From the NCBI GenBank assembly GCA_016713025.1, contig JADJPZ010000002.1, positions 1-64,000 of the forward strand: a stretch of 64,000 nucleotides of DNA, given 5' to 3'. Below, one piece after another: positions 1 to 9,805 of this stretch. Position numbers and translations under genes: made by a program. The notes beneath the pieces were generated by a model that saw only the letters and a list, made by a program, of their open reading frames with translations, was not told the origin of the DNA and did no database searches. How positions within the stretch are numbered: the first letter of the stretch is position 1; each line of letters opens with the position of its first letter. Source of the DNA: Saprospiraceae bacterium. Lineage in GTDB: Bacteria > Bacteroidota > Bacteroidia > Chitinophagales > Saprospiraceae.

Positions 1-1604
1 TTGGTCAAGGTAACCGGTATCGTCCTTTATCAATTGCCACTTTTGCAGTTGAATATGGTATTCTTTTCGGAAAGAAAACCCGGTATTCAGTCACTTTATC
101 AATATTTACAGCTGTATGGTTTGACGGGCATTCTTTTATGGATGGTGCTGGCGCCCATGTTTAGAAATTTTACTGCAGTAACAAATGGTGGTTTCTGTCC
201 CTTTGTTGGTGCATTGTTTTTATCGCTCACCCCATACATACTGAAGCTGTAGCAAATATCAAGGCAGAGATGAAATCATGGCCATGTTGTTTTCATTGGG
301 GGCTCTTTATGGAGCAATGAGGTTTATAGACAATAGTAGCCTAAAATGGCTGTCGATAAGCATGGAATGTATTTTTTAGGTTTAACTATCAAAGAATGCC
401 CACCTTTTTTGGCTATCATTCACTTTGGCATTACTTTTTAGGAAACCTGACTGGAACAAGCTCAGGAAACTAGTAATGTAGCTATAGTCACTACAGTCTT
501 GTATCTTGTGCTACGATTCAATATGGCAGGTGTCCCAAAATTCAGTCAGGAGATCAAAGACATCATGAATAACCCATTTCTGAGCATGAAACCTGACCAA
601 AAACTGGGGAGTATCATGTACACGTTACTCAAGTACATTCAACTCATGGTTTGGCCACATCCACTGTCTCATGATTATTATCCATATGCCATTCCGAAGA
701 TCAGCGTATTTAAACCTATTCCCTTACTTTCATTATTTACTTATATTAGTTTGTGGCCATCCTGGCATTCAAGGGATGGAGACAAAAGACGGTTTACTCA
801 TATTCCATTTGGTTTTACTTGTTTGCTCTCACGATCGTGTCCAACTTTGTGATCAACCTTGGCACATTTATGAATGAACGATTCATATTTATGGCCTCAG
901 CAGGGTTTTGTATTGCTGTTGCCTATTTTTTAATGGAACATCTCCCGGCTTTGTCTCCTAAGTATGGTTACAAAGCAGGACTGGCTATAGCTTTAATTGC
1001 AATTATGGGGTATGGTGCCAAGACATTTGTTAGGGTGCCAGTGTGGAAAGATGCACTTTCACTCAATGAGGCCGCCGTAGCAATATCCTTCTAATAGTGC
1101 TCGCGCTAATTCATTTTTAGCAACTGCGCTTTTGAAAAATTCAAGGTGACAGAAAATATTGAAGAAAAAGAAAAACTTATAGACAGGACAGAAAAATATG
1201 CTCAAAAGGCAGTAGATATACTTCCGGAATATATCAATGGCAATCTGATGGTACTGGGTGTAGTATCTGAGCGGTACAAGTTTGACAAAGATATCAAAAA
1301 GTACATTGAAGGCATTCGACCTGTTATCCTGCGTCGGCCTGATATTGGTTTTATTAAAGAATTTAGTGATTATTTAAAAGGAAGCCATAACGAGGAGTTA
1401 TTTCCATTTTATCTTGAAGTGGGTCAGGAATTGATGCAGTTTAACGATATGAGGAGGAGGTATTCAGTTGATTTTCTCAAATATGCTTATGAAATTCAAC
1501 CAGCAAACAAGCAGGTAAATATAGCCCCTGGGCAAGCGTATGAAATAAACGGAAACGCAGCAGAAGCCGCAAGATTTAAAGCCGCAGCACAGTCTCTACA
1601 ATGA
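1..1604 (+). pseudogene. TMTC-like multi-pass membrane protein, partial and frameshifted
   Basis: The left edge cuts into a large integral membrane protein read in at least four frame pieces (1-235, 236-370, 499-1094 region, 1140-1604). Joining the frames gives HPIHTEAV followed by GRDEIMAMLFSLGALYG, then HPLSHDYYPY and GTFMNERFIF, which are the conserved loops of the TMTC/PMT-like glycosyltransferase-related membrane proteins with C-terminal TPR-type helices common in Bacteroidota. The last piece (1140-1604) is a soluble helical tail. Several breaks look like loss of one base in a short run (for example AAGGCAGA around 260-270 where AAGGGCAGA is expected). The stop overlaps the next start (ATGA at 1601-1604), so it was co-transcribed with dprA. 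Either a recent pseudogene or consensus error at a contig edge; the conservation between breaks favours the latter. The exact substrate is unknown. Confidence 0.6.
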
Positions 1605-2695
1605 CCAGTCAGGAGTATTTATACCTCATAGCACTTACAAAAACACCAAAGTTGGACCTGTCATAGGGAAAAACCTTATTTCTTATTGTGGAGGCATAGA
1701 AGCAGTGTTTAAAGAAAGTAAAAAATCTGATAAAATACCCGGTATAGGACCTATCATAGCTGAAAATTTCGATCCTGTCGGTTTGCAAGCAGGAAAGAGA
1801 TGGAGTTCATTGCTAAAAATGACATAACTCTTTTATCTTACTTGGATAAGAACTATCCAAAACGTATGCTTCAAATCGAATCATGTCCATTGATATTGTA
1901 TTATAAAGGCAGCGCAGTACTCAACCATCACCGGACAGTAGCCATTGTCGGTACCAGAAAGCCTTCAGACTACGGAAAGTCATGTGTGAAAAAATAGTCG
2001 AAGGACTCAAACCCTATGATATCCTGCTGATCAGTGGTTTAGCGTATGGAATAGACGTTACAGCGCATAAAATCCCTTGAAGCAGACATACCTACTGTGG
2101 GTGTCCTCGGTCATGGTCTTGACCGGTTTATCCTTCTGATCATACATCTTTGGCTAAAAAAATGATACAGCATCACGGAGGTGTCATCACAGAATTTCCA
2201 TCAGGCACCCTTCCCGATAGAGAAAATTTCCCTATGCGCAACAGAATCATTGCCATGAGCGATGTTGTAGTAGTAATAGAGTCTAAACGAAAAGGCGGAT
2301 CAATCATCTCAGCTGAATTTGCCAATGATTTTAACAGAGATGTTTTTGCACTGCCGGACCTGTCAATGATGAACGTTCGGAAGGATGTAACAAACTCATC
2401 AAGCAAAATAAAGCGCATCTGATAGAATCCGCTCTGATATTGCTTATGTCATGAGATGGGAAGAACTGGATGCCAAAAAGTAGTTCAACAACAATTGTTT
2501 ATCGAATTGGAAGAAGACGAGTCCAGAATGATGACCATCATCAGAGATGCAAGAGAGATCACAATTGGATGTACTTACTTATAAGATGGCAATGTCCCCA
2601 TCCCTCTGTCAAGCCTGCTGCTCAAACTCGAATTTAAGGGCCTGGTGCGATCACTGCCCGGCAAAAAAATATACCCTGAACTGAATAAAAAATAA
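1601..2695 (+). pseudogene. dprA: DNA processing protein DprA, frameshifted
   Basis: The frames joined together give a complete DprA/Smf: an N-terminal helix-hairpin-helix-like part (GPVIGKNLI, then IPGIGPIIAENF near 1735-1770), the Rossmann-like DNA-binding core (VAIVGTRKPSDYGK near 1940-1978; ISGLAYGIDVTAHK near 2030-2072; ITEFPSGTLPDRENFPMRNRIIA near 2187-2255, cut here into shorter conserved blocks; GGSIISAEFA near 2300) and a C-terminal winged-helix ending in FKGLVRSLPGKK. DprA loads RecA on single-stranded DNA during natural transformation. The start ATG at 1601 overlaps the upstream stop. At least four one-base frame changes are needed (about 1648, 1992, 2075-2145, 2410-2560). If this is real DNA the gene is dead; if the indels are sequence errors it is intact. 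Confidence 0.8.
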
Positions 2696-3704
2696 ATGAT
2701 GCAAAAAAAGCGGTTTTTCTGTATAGATGCCCATACATGTGGCAATCCTGTACGTGTGGTAGCAGGAGGTGGTCCGGACCTGAATGGAAAAATATGGTGG
2801 AGAAAAGAGCTTATTTTCTGGAACATCATGACTGGATCAGAAAAAGCCTCATGTTCGAGGCCCCGCGGTCATGATATGATGAGCGGAAGTATACTGTATC
2901 CACCCCATGACCCGCAAAAATGATGTTGCTGTCCTATTCATAGAAACCAGTGGATGTCTGCCTATGTGCACACGGTACTATCGGTACTATCACCATAGCC
3001 ATTGAAGAAGGACTTATCACTCCTCGTAATCCTGGCAAAATAAAAATGGAAACCCCGGCAGGGTTGGTACATATAGTATATCACCAAAATGAAAAGGGTA
3101 AAGTGACATCTGTCAAATTAACGAACGTTGGTTCGTTTTTGTATAAAGCAGACTTAAAAATAGTTTGCCCGGATCTTGGAGAATTAACAGCTGATGTCGC
3201 TTACGGAGGTAATTTTTATGCTATCATAGATCCGCAGCAGAATTATCCCGGATTTGAAAAATATACAGCCGATCAACTCATATCCTGGAGCAGGGCAATA
3301 CGTACAGATATCAACCAAAAATATACATTTCAGCATCCCGAGATTTCCGATATCAACTGGTGTAGCCATGTATTGTGGACGGGTGCCACGATCGATCCAA
3401 CTTCTACCGCCAGAAATGCGGTATTTTATGGTGATAAAGCCATCGACAGATCACCATGTGGCACAGGTACTTCGGCGAGAATGGCACAGTGGTACGCAAA
3501 GGAAAACTGAAAGAAGGCGATAAGTTTGTTCACGAAAGTTTTATTGGCAGTAAGTTTACAGGTACAATCGAAGGACTCACCAAAGTTGGACCATTTGATG
3601 CCATCATTCCCGGTATCGAAGGCTGGGCAAAAATATATGGGTACAATACCATTCTTGTTGACCCTGAAGACGATCCATATGCCGGTGGATTTCAGGTGAT
3701 TTGA
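2696..3704 (+). pseudogene. 4-hydroxyproline 2-epimerase / proline racemase family, frameshifted
   Basis: The joined frames give a proline racemase-fold enzyme of about 335 residues starting at ATG 2696, directly after the dprA stop. FFCIDAHTCGNPVRVV opens the N-terminal lobe. Both catalytic cysteines are present, in CAHGTIG (near 2965) and in SPCGTGTSARMA (near 3450). The Cys/Cys pair points to racemase/epimerase activity and not to the Thr-containing 3-hydroxyproline dehydratases. Frame breaks lie near 2800, 2920 and 3505. Family knowledge: these enzymes turn trans-4-hydroxy-L-proline into cis-4-hydroxy-D-proline, which an FAD-dependent D-amino acid oxidase then oxidises; a DadA-like gene lies at 4447-5681, supporting a hydroxyproline catabolic pair. 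Substrate choice between proline and hydroxyproline cannot be settled here. Confidence 0.75.
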
Positions 3705-3789
3705 AAAATATATTTTCCTATAAACCGGATATCTATCTTGTGAGATGTAAAACAGTCTTATATTTGTGTTCAGAAAATATCTTAAACAT

Positions 3790-4398
3790 ATGTCTGAAAA
3801 TATTAAAGAAAATGTTGTCAGTGAGCCTGCGGGTGAATATGGTATTGAATATACTTATGCCGACTATATGAAATTTGAATTTGAAGAAATGGTCGAGCTT
3901 ATACGCGGTAAGATCTTCAGAATGAGCCCAGCACCAAGGTCATCACACCAGATTGCTGCCGGGAATTTGCATGGGCCTATGTGGCAATTGCTTAGAAAGT
4001 CGACATGCAGGGCATTTATAGCTCCGTTTGATGTCATACTACCTATCGCCAATAAGAAAGAGATAAAGCCACTACAGTGGTTCAACCTGATATTTGTGTG
4101 ATTTGTAATCCTGAAATAGTTGAGGATGCAGGTTGTTTTGGAGTGCCGGACTGGATTATAGAAATCCTGTCTCCACATACCAGTAAAAAGGACCTTCAAC
4201 TGAAATATGATGTATATGAAGAAGCAGGCGTAAAGGAATATTGGATAGTTATGCCTCAGGAAAAGCTCATCGAAGTATTTATCCTTGAAAACAATAAATA
4301 CCGTCGTATCAAAACCTACGCGCAGGATGATGAGGTGACATCATATACACCCTGACTTGACTTACAAATTGGAAGAAATCTTTACTGATATAAAATAA
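3790..4398 (+). pseudogene. Uma2-family (DUF820) restriction-endonuclease-like protein, frameshifted
   Basis: Two frames joined near 4060 give a Uma2/DUF820 protein of about 200 residues: TYADYMKFEF and ELIRGKIFRMSPAPRSSHQ at the front, then VVQPDICVICNP, PDWIIEILSPHTSKKDL and YDVYEEAGVKEYWIV, the usual PD-(D/E)XK-like core of this family. A second one-base change near 4352 cuts the last 15 residues (restored end TAA at 4396-4398). ATG 3790 is preferred over a GTG at 3766. The family is widespread, often in many copies, and of unproven function (putative nuclease, often linked to mobile DNA). It sits between the two hydroxyproline genes without an obvious link to them. Confidence 0.75.
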
Positions 4399-4446
4399 TA
4401 ATATATCAGCACTTTCTTTTTTAATGAATAATACACAGAATACTTA

Positions 4447-5681
4447 ATGCACATTACCATAATCGGAGCCGGAGTCATAGGAATGACAACAGCATACTAC
4501 CTCACTAAAGCAGGACATGAAGTGACCATTATCGAGAAAAGTGATGGCACTAACAATTGTTCGTTTGGAAATGCAGGATATATCTCTCCCAGTCATTTTA
4601 TACCCTTGGCATCACCGGGGATAGTGGCTCAGGGGCTTAAATGGATGCTGAGTTCCTCCAGTCCTTTTTATATCAAGCCCAGGCTCGACACATCATTAGT
4701 AAAATGGGGACTAAAGTTTTACTCCAATGCCAACGAAAAAACTGTTGCAAAAAATGCTCCGCATCTCAATAATATCTTGCAACTATCCAGAAAACTGACT
4801 ATCGATCTCAACAATGATCTTAATAAGGGTTTTTCATTGGAGACCAAAGGTTGCTTTATGTTGTACAAAACAGAAGAAACCGGCCACCACGAAGCCGAAC
4901 TAGCCCGAGAAGCAAAAAAATACGGAATGGAAGCGACGGTGATGTCTCAGTCAGAAATACAAAAGATGGAACCGGCTGTCACGGTAGATGTAATTGGGGG
5001 CGTCTATTTTCCTATCGATTGTCATCTTCATCCATTACATGATGGCGTCCATCACTCAATGGCTGACCTATGCAGGTGTAAAAATTTTATATCAACATGA
5101 GGTCCGGGATTTCAGTAGAATCAGGACAAGTTAAAGCGGTAATAACCGATAAGGGCAAAATCACTTGCGATCATTTGGTAGTAGCAGTAGGTTCTTGGCT
5201 GGAAATATTGTCTGCTAAGCTTGGTATCAGTCTTTTGCTTCAAGCTGGAAAAGGATATAGTGTCACCTATAATAACAGGCCCTATAATTTGGCCCATCCT
5301 TCCATTTTAGTAGATGCGAGAGTAGCTATGACGCCACTAGGCAATTCACTTAGGGTAGGTGGTACTATGGAGCTGACAGGCATCAATAGCGATATCAATA
5401 TGAAAAGGGTCAAACCTATAGTAGATGCGGCAAATGATTATTATCCTGATTTACACCTCCCGGAGGCACAAGTGGAAAAAGTATGGAGTGGACTTCGTCC
5501 TTGTTCGCCGGATGGATTACCGTATTTAGGCAACAGCCCGCATCATCAAAATGTAACTATTGCGGGTGGCCACGCCATGTTGGGCATATCATTGGCAGCA
5601 GCTACTGGATTATTGGTAAAACAAATTGTCCAGAAGGAAAAAACAGAAATTCCTGTTGAAGCTTTCAGAGTGGAAAGGTAA
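4447..5681 (+). pseudogene. DadA-like FAD-dependent D-amino acid oxidoreductase, frameshifted
   Basis: The first part (4447 to about 5040) carries the N-terminal FAD-binding GxGxxG as IIGAGVIGMTTAYYL, then EKSDGTNNCSFGNAGYISPSH typical of DadA-like enzymes (here shortened: NCSFGNAGYISPSH). The second part resumes in another frame (about 5045-5681) with VVAVGSW, GKGYSVTY, GLRPCSPDGLPYLG and GGHAMLGISLAAATG, completing a protein of about 410 residues. A single frame change near 5035-5045 separates them. Role from family knowledge: oxidative deamination of D-amino acids, here plausibly cis-4-hydroxy-D-proline produced by the epimerase at 2696. An IS256 element begins seven bases after the stop. 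Confidence 0.8.
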
Positions 5682-5687
5682 AATTCC

Positions 5688-5713
5688 GAGGCTGTAAAAT
5701 ATTTTGTGTAAAC
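5688..5713. repeat. IS256-type left terminal inverted repeat
   Basis: 26 bp beginning GAGGCTGTAAAATATT and ending TTGTGTAAAC. It pairs in inverted orientation with 7056-7081, with strongest identity in the inner ten bases. Confidence 0.75.
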
Positions 5714-5727
5714 AAAACTTCAAAGAA

Positions 5728-6937
5728 TTATGGCTGAATCAAATTATCCTCAAAGATAATTAAAATTTCATTATGAGTAATATGCCAGTTATGAATTGGC
5801 ATTGTCCATTTAACTTGAATTTGCTGAATAGCAAGATATACAGATTTCAAGGCTGCCTGATCATTTGGAAAAAGTGTTTTGGTTTTGGTAAATTTTCTGA
5901 TGGCTCTGTTGAGGCCTTCAATGGTATTAGTGGTATACATAATTTTACGAATGTTAGTAGGATACTGAAACATGGGAGATAGATTTGACCAGTTTGCTTC
6001 CCAACTTTTAATGGCATAGGCATATTTAGACCCCCATTTTGCTTTAAAAGCTTCAAAAGCAATGAGAGCAGTTTCCATATTTAAAGCGGCATAAACAGTT
6101 TTTAAATCAGCCAGGAAGGCCCTTCTATCTTTCCATGGGACAAACTTCATAGAGTTTCTGATTTGATGAACGATACAAAGCTGGGATACGGTATCGGGGA
6201 AAGCAGTTTGAATGGCCTGAGTGAATCCTGTAAGATTGTCAGTGCATGCAATGAGCATCTTTTAACGCCCCTGTCTTTGAGCTCATTTAAGACAGAAAGC
6301 CAAAACGCGGCAGACTCGTTGGCGCTCATCCAGATGCCCAAAACTTCTTTGATCCCATTGGTTTTCAGTCCTATAACGATATAAATACTCTTGTTGATGA
6401 TTTTATTATCCTGCCGGATTTTAAAACAAATACAATCCATCCAAACGATGTAATAAGTATTATCCAAAGGTCTGTTTTGCCATTCCTGGATAGCCGGAAT
6501 CATTTTGTTTGTAATATCTGAAACAAAGGTTTTAGAAACGTCTAAGCCATAAATTTCCTGAATTTGAGCTGTTATGTCATCGGTGCTCATACCTCTGCTG
6601 TAAAGAGATGTAATGACAGATTCTACTTTCTCAGTGGTAGTTTGGCCCTTGGGAACATGATAGGCTCAAATTCACCGTTACGATCCCGTGGAATATCCAA
6701 CTCTACCTGTCCTTGTGTAGTGCGTATCTTTTTCTTATAAGACCCATTCCGGGAATTACCTGAATTAATCCCATCGGGCGAGTGTTTTGAATAGCCTAAA
6801 TGATGACTTAGTTCAGCTTTTAAAAGTTCTTGAATGCCATCTTTGTAAAGACCATTCATAACATTGTCAAAATCATTAAGAGACTTGACATCCTGAAGAA
6901 ATTCAGAGAGATTAAGATTAAATTTGTTACTTTGCAT
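5728..6937 (-). pseudogene. IS256-family transposase (DDE), frameshifted
   Basis: Three pieces in different frames make one mutator-type transposase of about 400 residues: 6937-6623 (QELLKAELSHHLGYSKH, SGNSRNGSYKKKI), 6630-6250 (GMSTDDITAQIQEIYG, YYIVWMDCICFKIR with the first Asp) and 6258-5728 (ACTDNLTGF with the second Asp, CIVHQIRNS, TTNTIEGLNR with the catalytic Glu). ATG 6937 is chosen because MQSNKFNLNLSEFL follows it and the longer upstream extension is not typical. Frame changes near 6620 and 6250 inactivate the gene as sequenced. As in the genes to its left, the indels are single bases, so sequence error is a real alternative. Confidence 0.85.
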
Positions 6938-7002
6938 AACTATTAAATTTGTTAGGTTAAAAAATGTGTCTGTACTTGGTCGCACAAACATATTAAAAAA
7001 TT

Positions 7003-7036
7003 TTCCATCTGTGGGGGGTACCCCCCACAGATGGAA
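7003..7036 (-). terminator. Perfect 34-bp palindrome between IS end and transposase start
   Basis: Bases 7003-7036 form a perfect palindrome centred on GGTACC (half site TTCCATCTGTGGGGGGT). Read on the minus strand, the 17-bp hairpin is followed by AAAATTTTTTAAT, so it looks like an intrinsic terminator or translation-blocking hairpin lying inside the IS, upstream of the transposase. It would stop transcripts that enter from the minus-strand operon at 7092-12476, a known strategy by which insertion sequences avoid activation by outside promoters. The role is inferred; the palindrome is seen. Confidence 0.65.
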
Positions 7037-7055
7037 GCCTAACTCCTTGATACTA

Positions 7056-7081
7056 GTTTACACAATCTTTCTTACACTCCC
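7056..7081. repeat. IS256-type right terminal inverted repeat
   Basis: 26 bp starting GTTTACACAATCTTTCTT; the inverted partner of 5688-5713. It ends 10 bp before the stop of the lipoprotein gene at 7092. Confidence 0.75.
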
Positions 7082-7091
7082 AAGCTTCACT

Positions 7092-7544
7092 CTATTCTTC
7101 GATTGAAAATCTAAAATTTACAATAGGTAGTGCACTACTATCTATCCTTGCTTTGATGTAATTTACACTATTACTTTTTAACTTATTTCTTTTTTCTAGA
7201 TTCCCTTTATTATATATCACCTTTTGGGTATCTATTTGGTAGTGTGCTAAACTTATAGAAACGAATATCTCATTCACTACTTCTCGCCCTCCGATTTCGA
7301 GTAATTTTTCCTTTGACAATGCATTTGGTCCTACATCAAAAAATATTGGATCAGCACCACATTCAACCTTGAGTTCTTTCAGTGTATATAGAGTATTATT
7401 TCTGATTATTATAGGGAAATTGCCTTCAAGTTTTTGACAACTCAAAAACATAGAAGGTATTAATAATGAACAAAGTAGCATTAACAGTGAATATCTTGTG
7501 CTCAGAATAAATAACTTATCTGGTCTTTGCAAAGTATGTTTCAT
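7092..7544 (-). CDS. Hypothetical lipoprotein, last gene of the MarR operon
   Basis: 150 residues. The N-terminus has a basic stretch, a hydrophobic core (LLMLLCSLLIPSMF) and a lipobox-like FLSC at about residues 33-36, so it is probably a lipoprotein with a mature part of about 115 residues. The mature part (FPIIIRNNTLYTLKELKVECG) is predicted to be mostly beta-strand; I do not recognise a family. The start overlaps the end of the permease-hydrolase gene by 29 bp, so it is translationally coupled and very likely a working part of the same system. The IS256 copy begins just after it and may have cut off further genes of the operon. Confidence 0.7.
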   Translation of the reverse strand: MKHTLQRPDKLFILSTRYSLLMLLCSLLIPSMFLSCQKLEGNFPIIIRNNTLYTLKELKVECGADPIFFDVGPNALSKEKLLEIGGREVVNEIFVSISLAHYQIDTQKVIYNKGNLEKRNKLKSNSVNYIKARIDSSALPIVNFRFSIEE

Positions 7545-9798
7545 GATGTCTGAATTTAATTTTTAAACCTCTAACCTTTTTGTTTTCAAATTGGAATGTT
7601 TTTATACTCGGGTTTTCCATATTTACAAATTCACTATTGCTTACGAAATATATTTTCATTTTTTGTTTATTAGTTACAAGGTATAAAGTGTTGTTTTCTT
7701 TCACGATTTCGAGCTTTCTTTTTTCCACTTTTGCTTCATAAGCACCAAGATATTGATTTGATGTGTTATCTTGAACAACTACAGTTTTTCTTTTTTCCTT
7801 TTTATCAAAACCACCCCAATTATACACTTCAATCACGTTGTTGCCTAGTTCTTTAATAATTTGATCATTTTCAGAATTGATAAAAATTGCTACGCCATAG
7901 CCATCCTTCATACTGCCATAATAGGCACCGCTAAAGCCCCAATTACCTGCTTCGTGACTAAAATATTTGTGCCCTTTGATATCGTCTACGAAAAAGCCTA
8001 ATGCTGATCTTTCGTCTATGTATGGTGTCAACATAAGTTCTGTGTTTTTTTGATTAATGATTTTATTGGAAGTACCCATTAAAGATTTTTGAATCTCAAT
8101 TATAAATTTACACATGTCTGTGGGTGTCGTCCAAAGCCCAGCTGCTGCTTGTTCTACCATGATAGGATATTTATATGGTAAGACTTTACCCAGACTGTCA
8201 TAACCTGTAGCAGCTATTGGTTTTTTACTTTCCGGAATAGGTTGTGAGTAAAAGCTGTTAGTCATTTGTAGTGGTTTTAAAATATGTTCAGCCATATAAT
8301 TGTCATATTTACTTTTGGCAACATCCATCATCATCAATTGACTTATCATCGTACCACCACCAGAATATTCCATTTTTTTATTGGGCTCAAAGATAGACCT
8401 TACTGCTTTGGAATTTGCAGGTTTTTGACCATCTAATATTTGAAGCATGTTCGGTAAACTATCTCCTTGTCTATATCCTTCAAATCCTCTTACACTTAAG
8501 CCTGCGGTATGACTTAATAAATTTGCAAGTGAGATAGTTTTACCCTTGTATTGTTGATCATAGGGAAACTTCCAGGTATGTAAGTATAGGTTTATATCTG
8601 CAAATAAGTCAATTTTTTTATTTTGTACCAGGTGCATAAGAGCTAATGCATTTACTGATTTGCTCAAAGAGCCTGGCTCAAATAAAGTATTGGTGGTTAC
8701 AGGTACGTTCTCTTCTTCATTGGCCAAGCCATAGCCTTTTGCCCACTCTATTTTATAATTATGTATAACAGCGATACTGAGTCCTTTTACTTTGTGAAAT
8801 TTCATTCTTTCAGTGAGAGTCCATTCAGGATTATCATTATTGTCATCAAGGTCATGTGCACCTAAATTATTTTCTACCTGTCTTATAAGTTGTTCTATCT
8901 CTTCGGGATTATGACTTGAGAAAGATTTTTTATTGTTATTTTTATTGTAACTGAGTAGTAAAAACAAAGCTAAAACTAATCCTACAGACAAAACAAAAAT
9001 CAATGGTTTTACTCGCAAATATTTAGATTGTGTGACTTGCGTTTTACAAAAGAAAATCAAATAATTGGCCAAGCTAAAATATAAAAAATACCCCAATGCC
9101 CATTTTGATATATTAATGCTTTCGTCTATTCTGTTGTCCGCTACAAGAAACTTCATGCCTCCATATGTGTATGGCATAATATATCCATACTGATTGTTGA
9201 TCGCAATGAGTGCCGCCACCGTCAATGCCAAACCAATACCCATTGGGATAATAAAATTTCTAATATGTAAACTAAGTAAGTATTGTAGGGCAACAATAGG
9301 CAGACACCATAAAAAGTAATATGAACTTCGTTCTATATATTCCAGATAAGGAAAGGCATCTGTAGGATAAGGGACATCCTTAAGTAAAAATGAAGGCAAG
9401 ACGACTGATAAGTAAATACCTAGATTGAACAAAAAGAAAAATTGAATGAGCACAAAAAAGACGATGGCATATTTAGCCCAAAATATCGTCGATATTTTTT
9501 GTGGAGTGGTATAAACCTGCTTCCAGGTATTGTTTCGAAACTCAATTTGAGCAAGTAAACTACTCGCTAAAATGATACCCATCGGCAATAACAAAACTGC
9601 CATAAATTGCCAATTCTGATTGAATATTTTCATCCAGGCACCTTGAGATGAATTGACAAGTAAGGTTTGGTTGTGTTGTACCAATCTACTAATAGTAATG
9701 ATAACGGGAACAAATAAAGCACCGGCAATAGTCAACCACATTACTGCACTATTTTTGGTTTTTATCCATTCACTTTGAAAACTATTTATAAAATTCAT
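7516..9798 (-). CDS. ABC-2 permease fused to class C beta-lactamase-like serine hydrolase
   Basis: 760 residues in two parts. Residues 1-260 are an ABC-2-type permease: a short cytoplasmic start (FQSEWIKTKNS) and six hydrophobic segments at about 19-39, 64-84, 106-130, 160-178, 182-202 and 234-252. A seventh segment at 264-284 then leads into residues 300-640, a serine beta-lactamase-like (class C/EstB/PBP-type) domain with SxxK as S377-L-S-K380, a Tyr motif Y478-S-G-G-G and the third motif H615-E-A-G. A tail (about 675-760) resembles the small beta-sandwich often following such hydrolases. Six permease helices return to the cytoplasm, so helix seven should put the hydrolase in the periplasm (inference). 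The partner ATPase starts 7 bp upstream. I know both domain families but not this fusion as a named one. The reading frame is continuous through the junction, so it is not an assembly join of two out-of-frame pieces. Confidence 0.85.
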   Translation of the reverse strand: MNFINSFQSEWIKTKNSAVMWLTIAGALFVPVIITISRLVQHNQTLLVNSSQGAWMKIFNQNWQFMAVLLLPMGIILASSLLAQIEFRNNTWKQVYTTPQKISTIFWAKYAIVFFVLIQFFFLFNLGIYLSVVLPSFLLKDVPYPTDAFPYLEYIERSSYYFLWCLPIVALQYLLSLHIRNFIIPMGIGLALTVAALIAINNQYGYIMPYTYGGMKFLVADNRIDESINISKWALGYFLYFSLANYLIFFCKTQVTQSKYLRVKPLIFVLSVGLVLALFLLLSYNKNNNKKSFSSHNPEEIEQLIRQVENNLGAHDLDDNNDNPEWTLTERMKFHKVKGLSIAVIHNYKIEWAKGYGLANEEENVPVTTNTLFEPGSLSKSVNALALMHLVQNKKIDLFADINLYLHTWKFPYDQQYKGKTISLANLLSHTAGLSVRGFEGYRQGDSLPNMLQILDGQKPANSKAVRSIFEPNKKMEYSGGGTMISQLMMMDVAKSKYDNYMAEHILKPLQMTNSFYSQPIPESKKPIAATGYDSLGKVLPYKYPIMVEQAAAGLWTTPTDMCKFIIEIQKSLMGTSNKIINQKNTELMLTPYIDERSALGFFVDDIKGHKYFSHEAGNWGFSGAYYGSMKDGYGVAIFINSENDQIIKELGNNVIEVYNWGGFDKKEKRKTVVVQDNTSNQYLGAYEAKVEKRKLEIVKENNTLYLVTNKQKMKIYFVSNSEFVNMENPSIKTFQFENKKVRGLKIKFRHHETYFAKTR

Positions 9799-9805
9799 AG
9801 GTAGC

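Larger units (their letters stand above)
5688..7081 (-). mobile_element. IS256-family insertion sequence, about 1394 bp
   Basis: The limits are set by 26-bp imperfect inverted repeats at 5688-5713 and 7056-7081 (19 of 26 positions match by eye; the inner ends share TTGTGTAAAC). Between them lies a single transposase gene on the minus strand. The size is usual for the family. No clear 8-9 bp target duplication is seen (AAAATTCC on the left, CAAGCTTC on the right), so one flank may have been rearranged after insertion or the repeat ends may be set a few bases off. It lies between the DadA-like gene and the MarR operon, which point toward each other. Confidence 0.85.

Noticed and set aside
5773..6384. 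Plus-strand open frames across the IS256 element
   Set aside because: They are antisense shadows of the transposase, whose motifs are clear on the minus strand.
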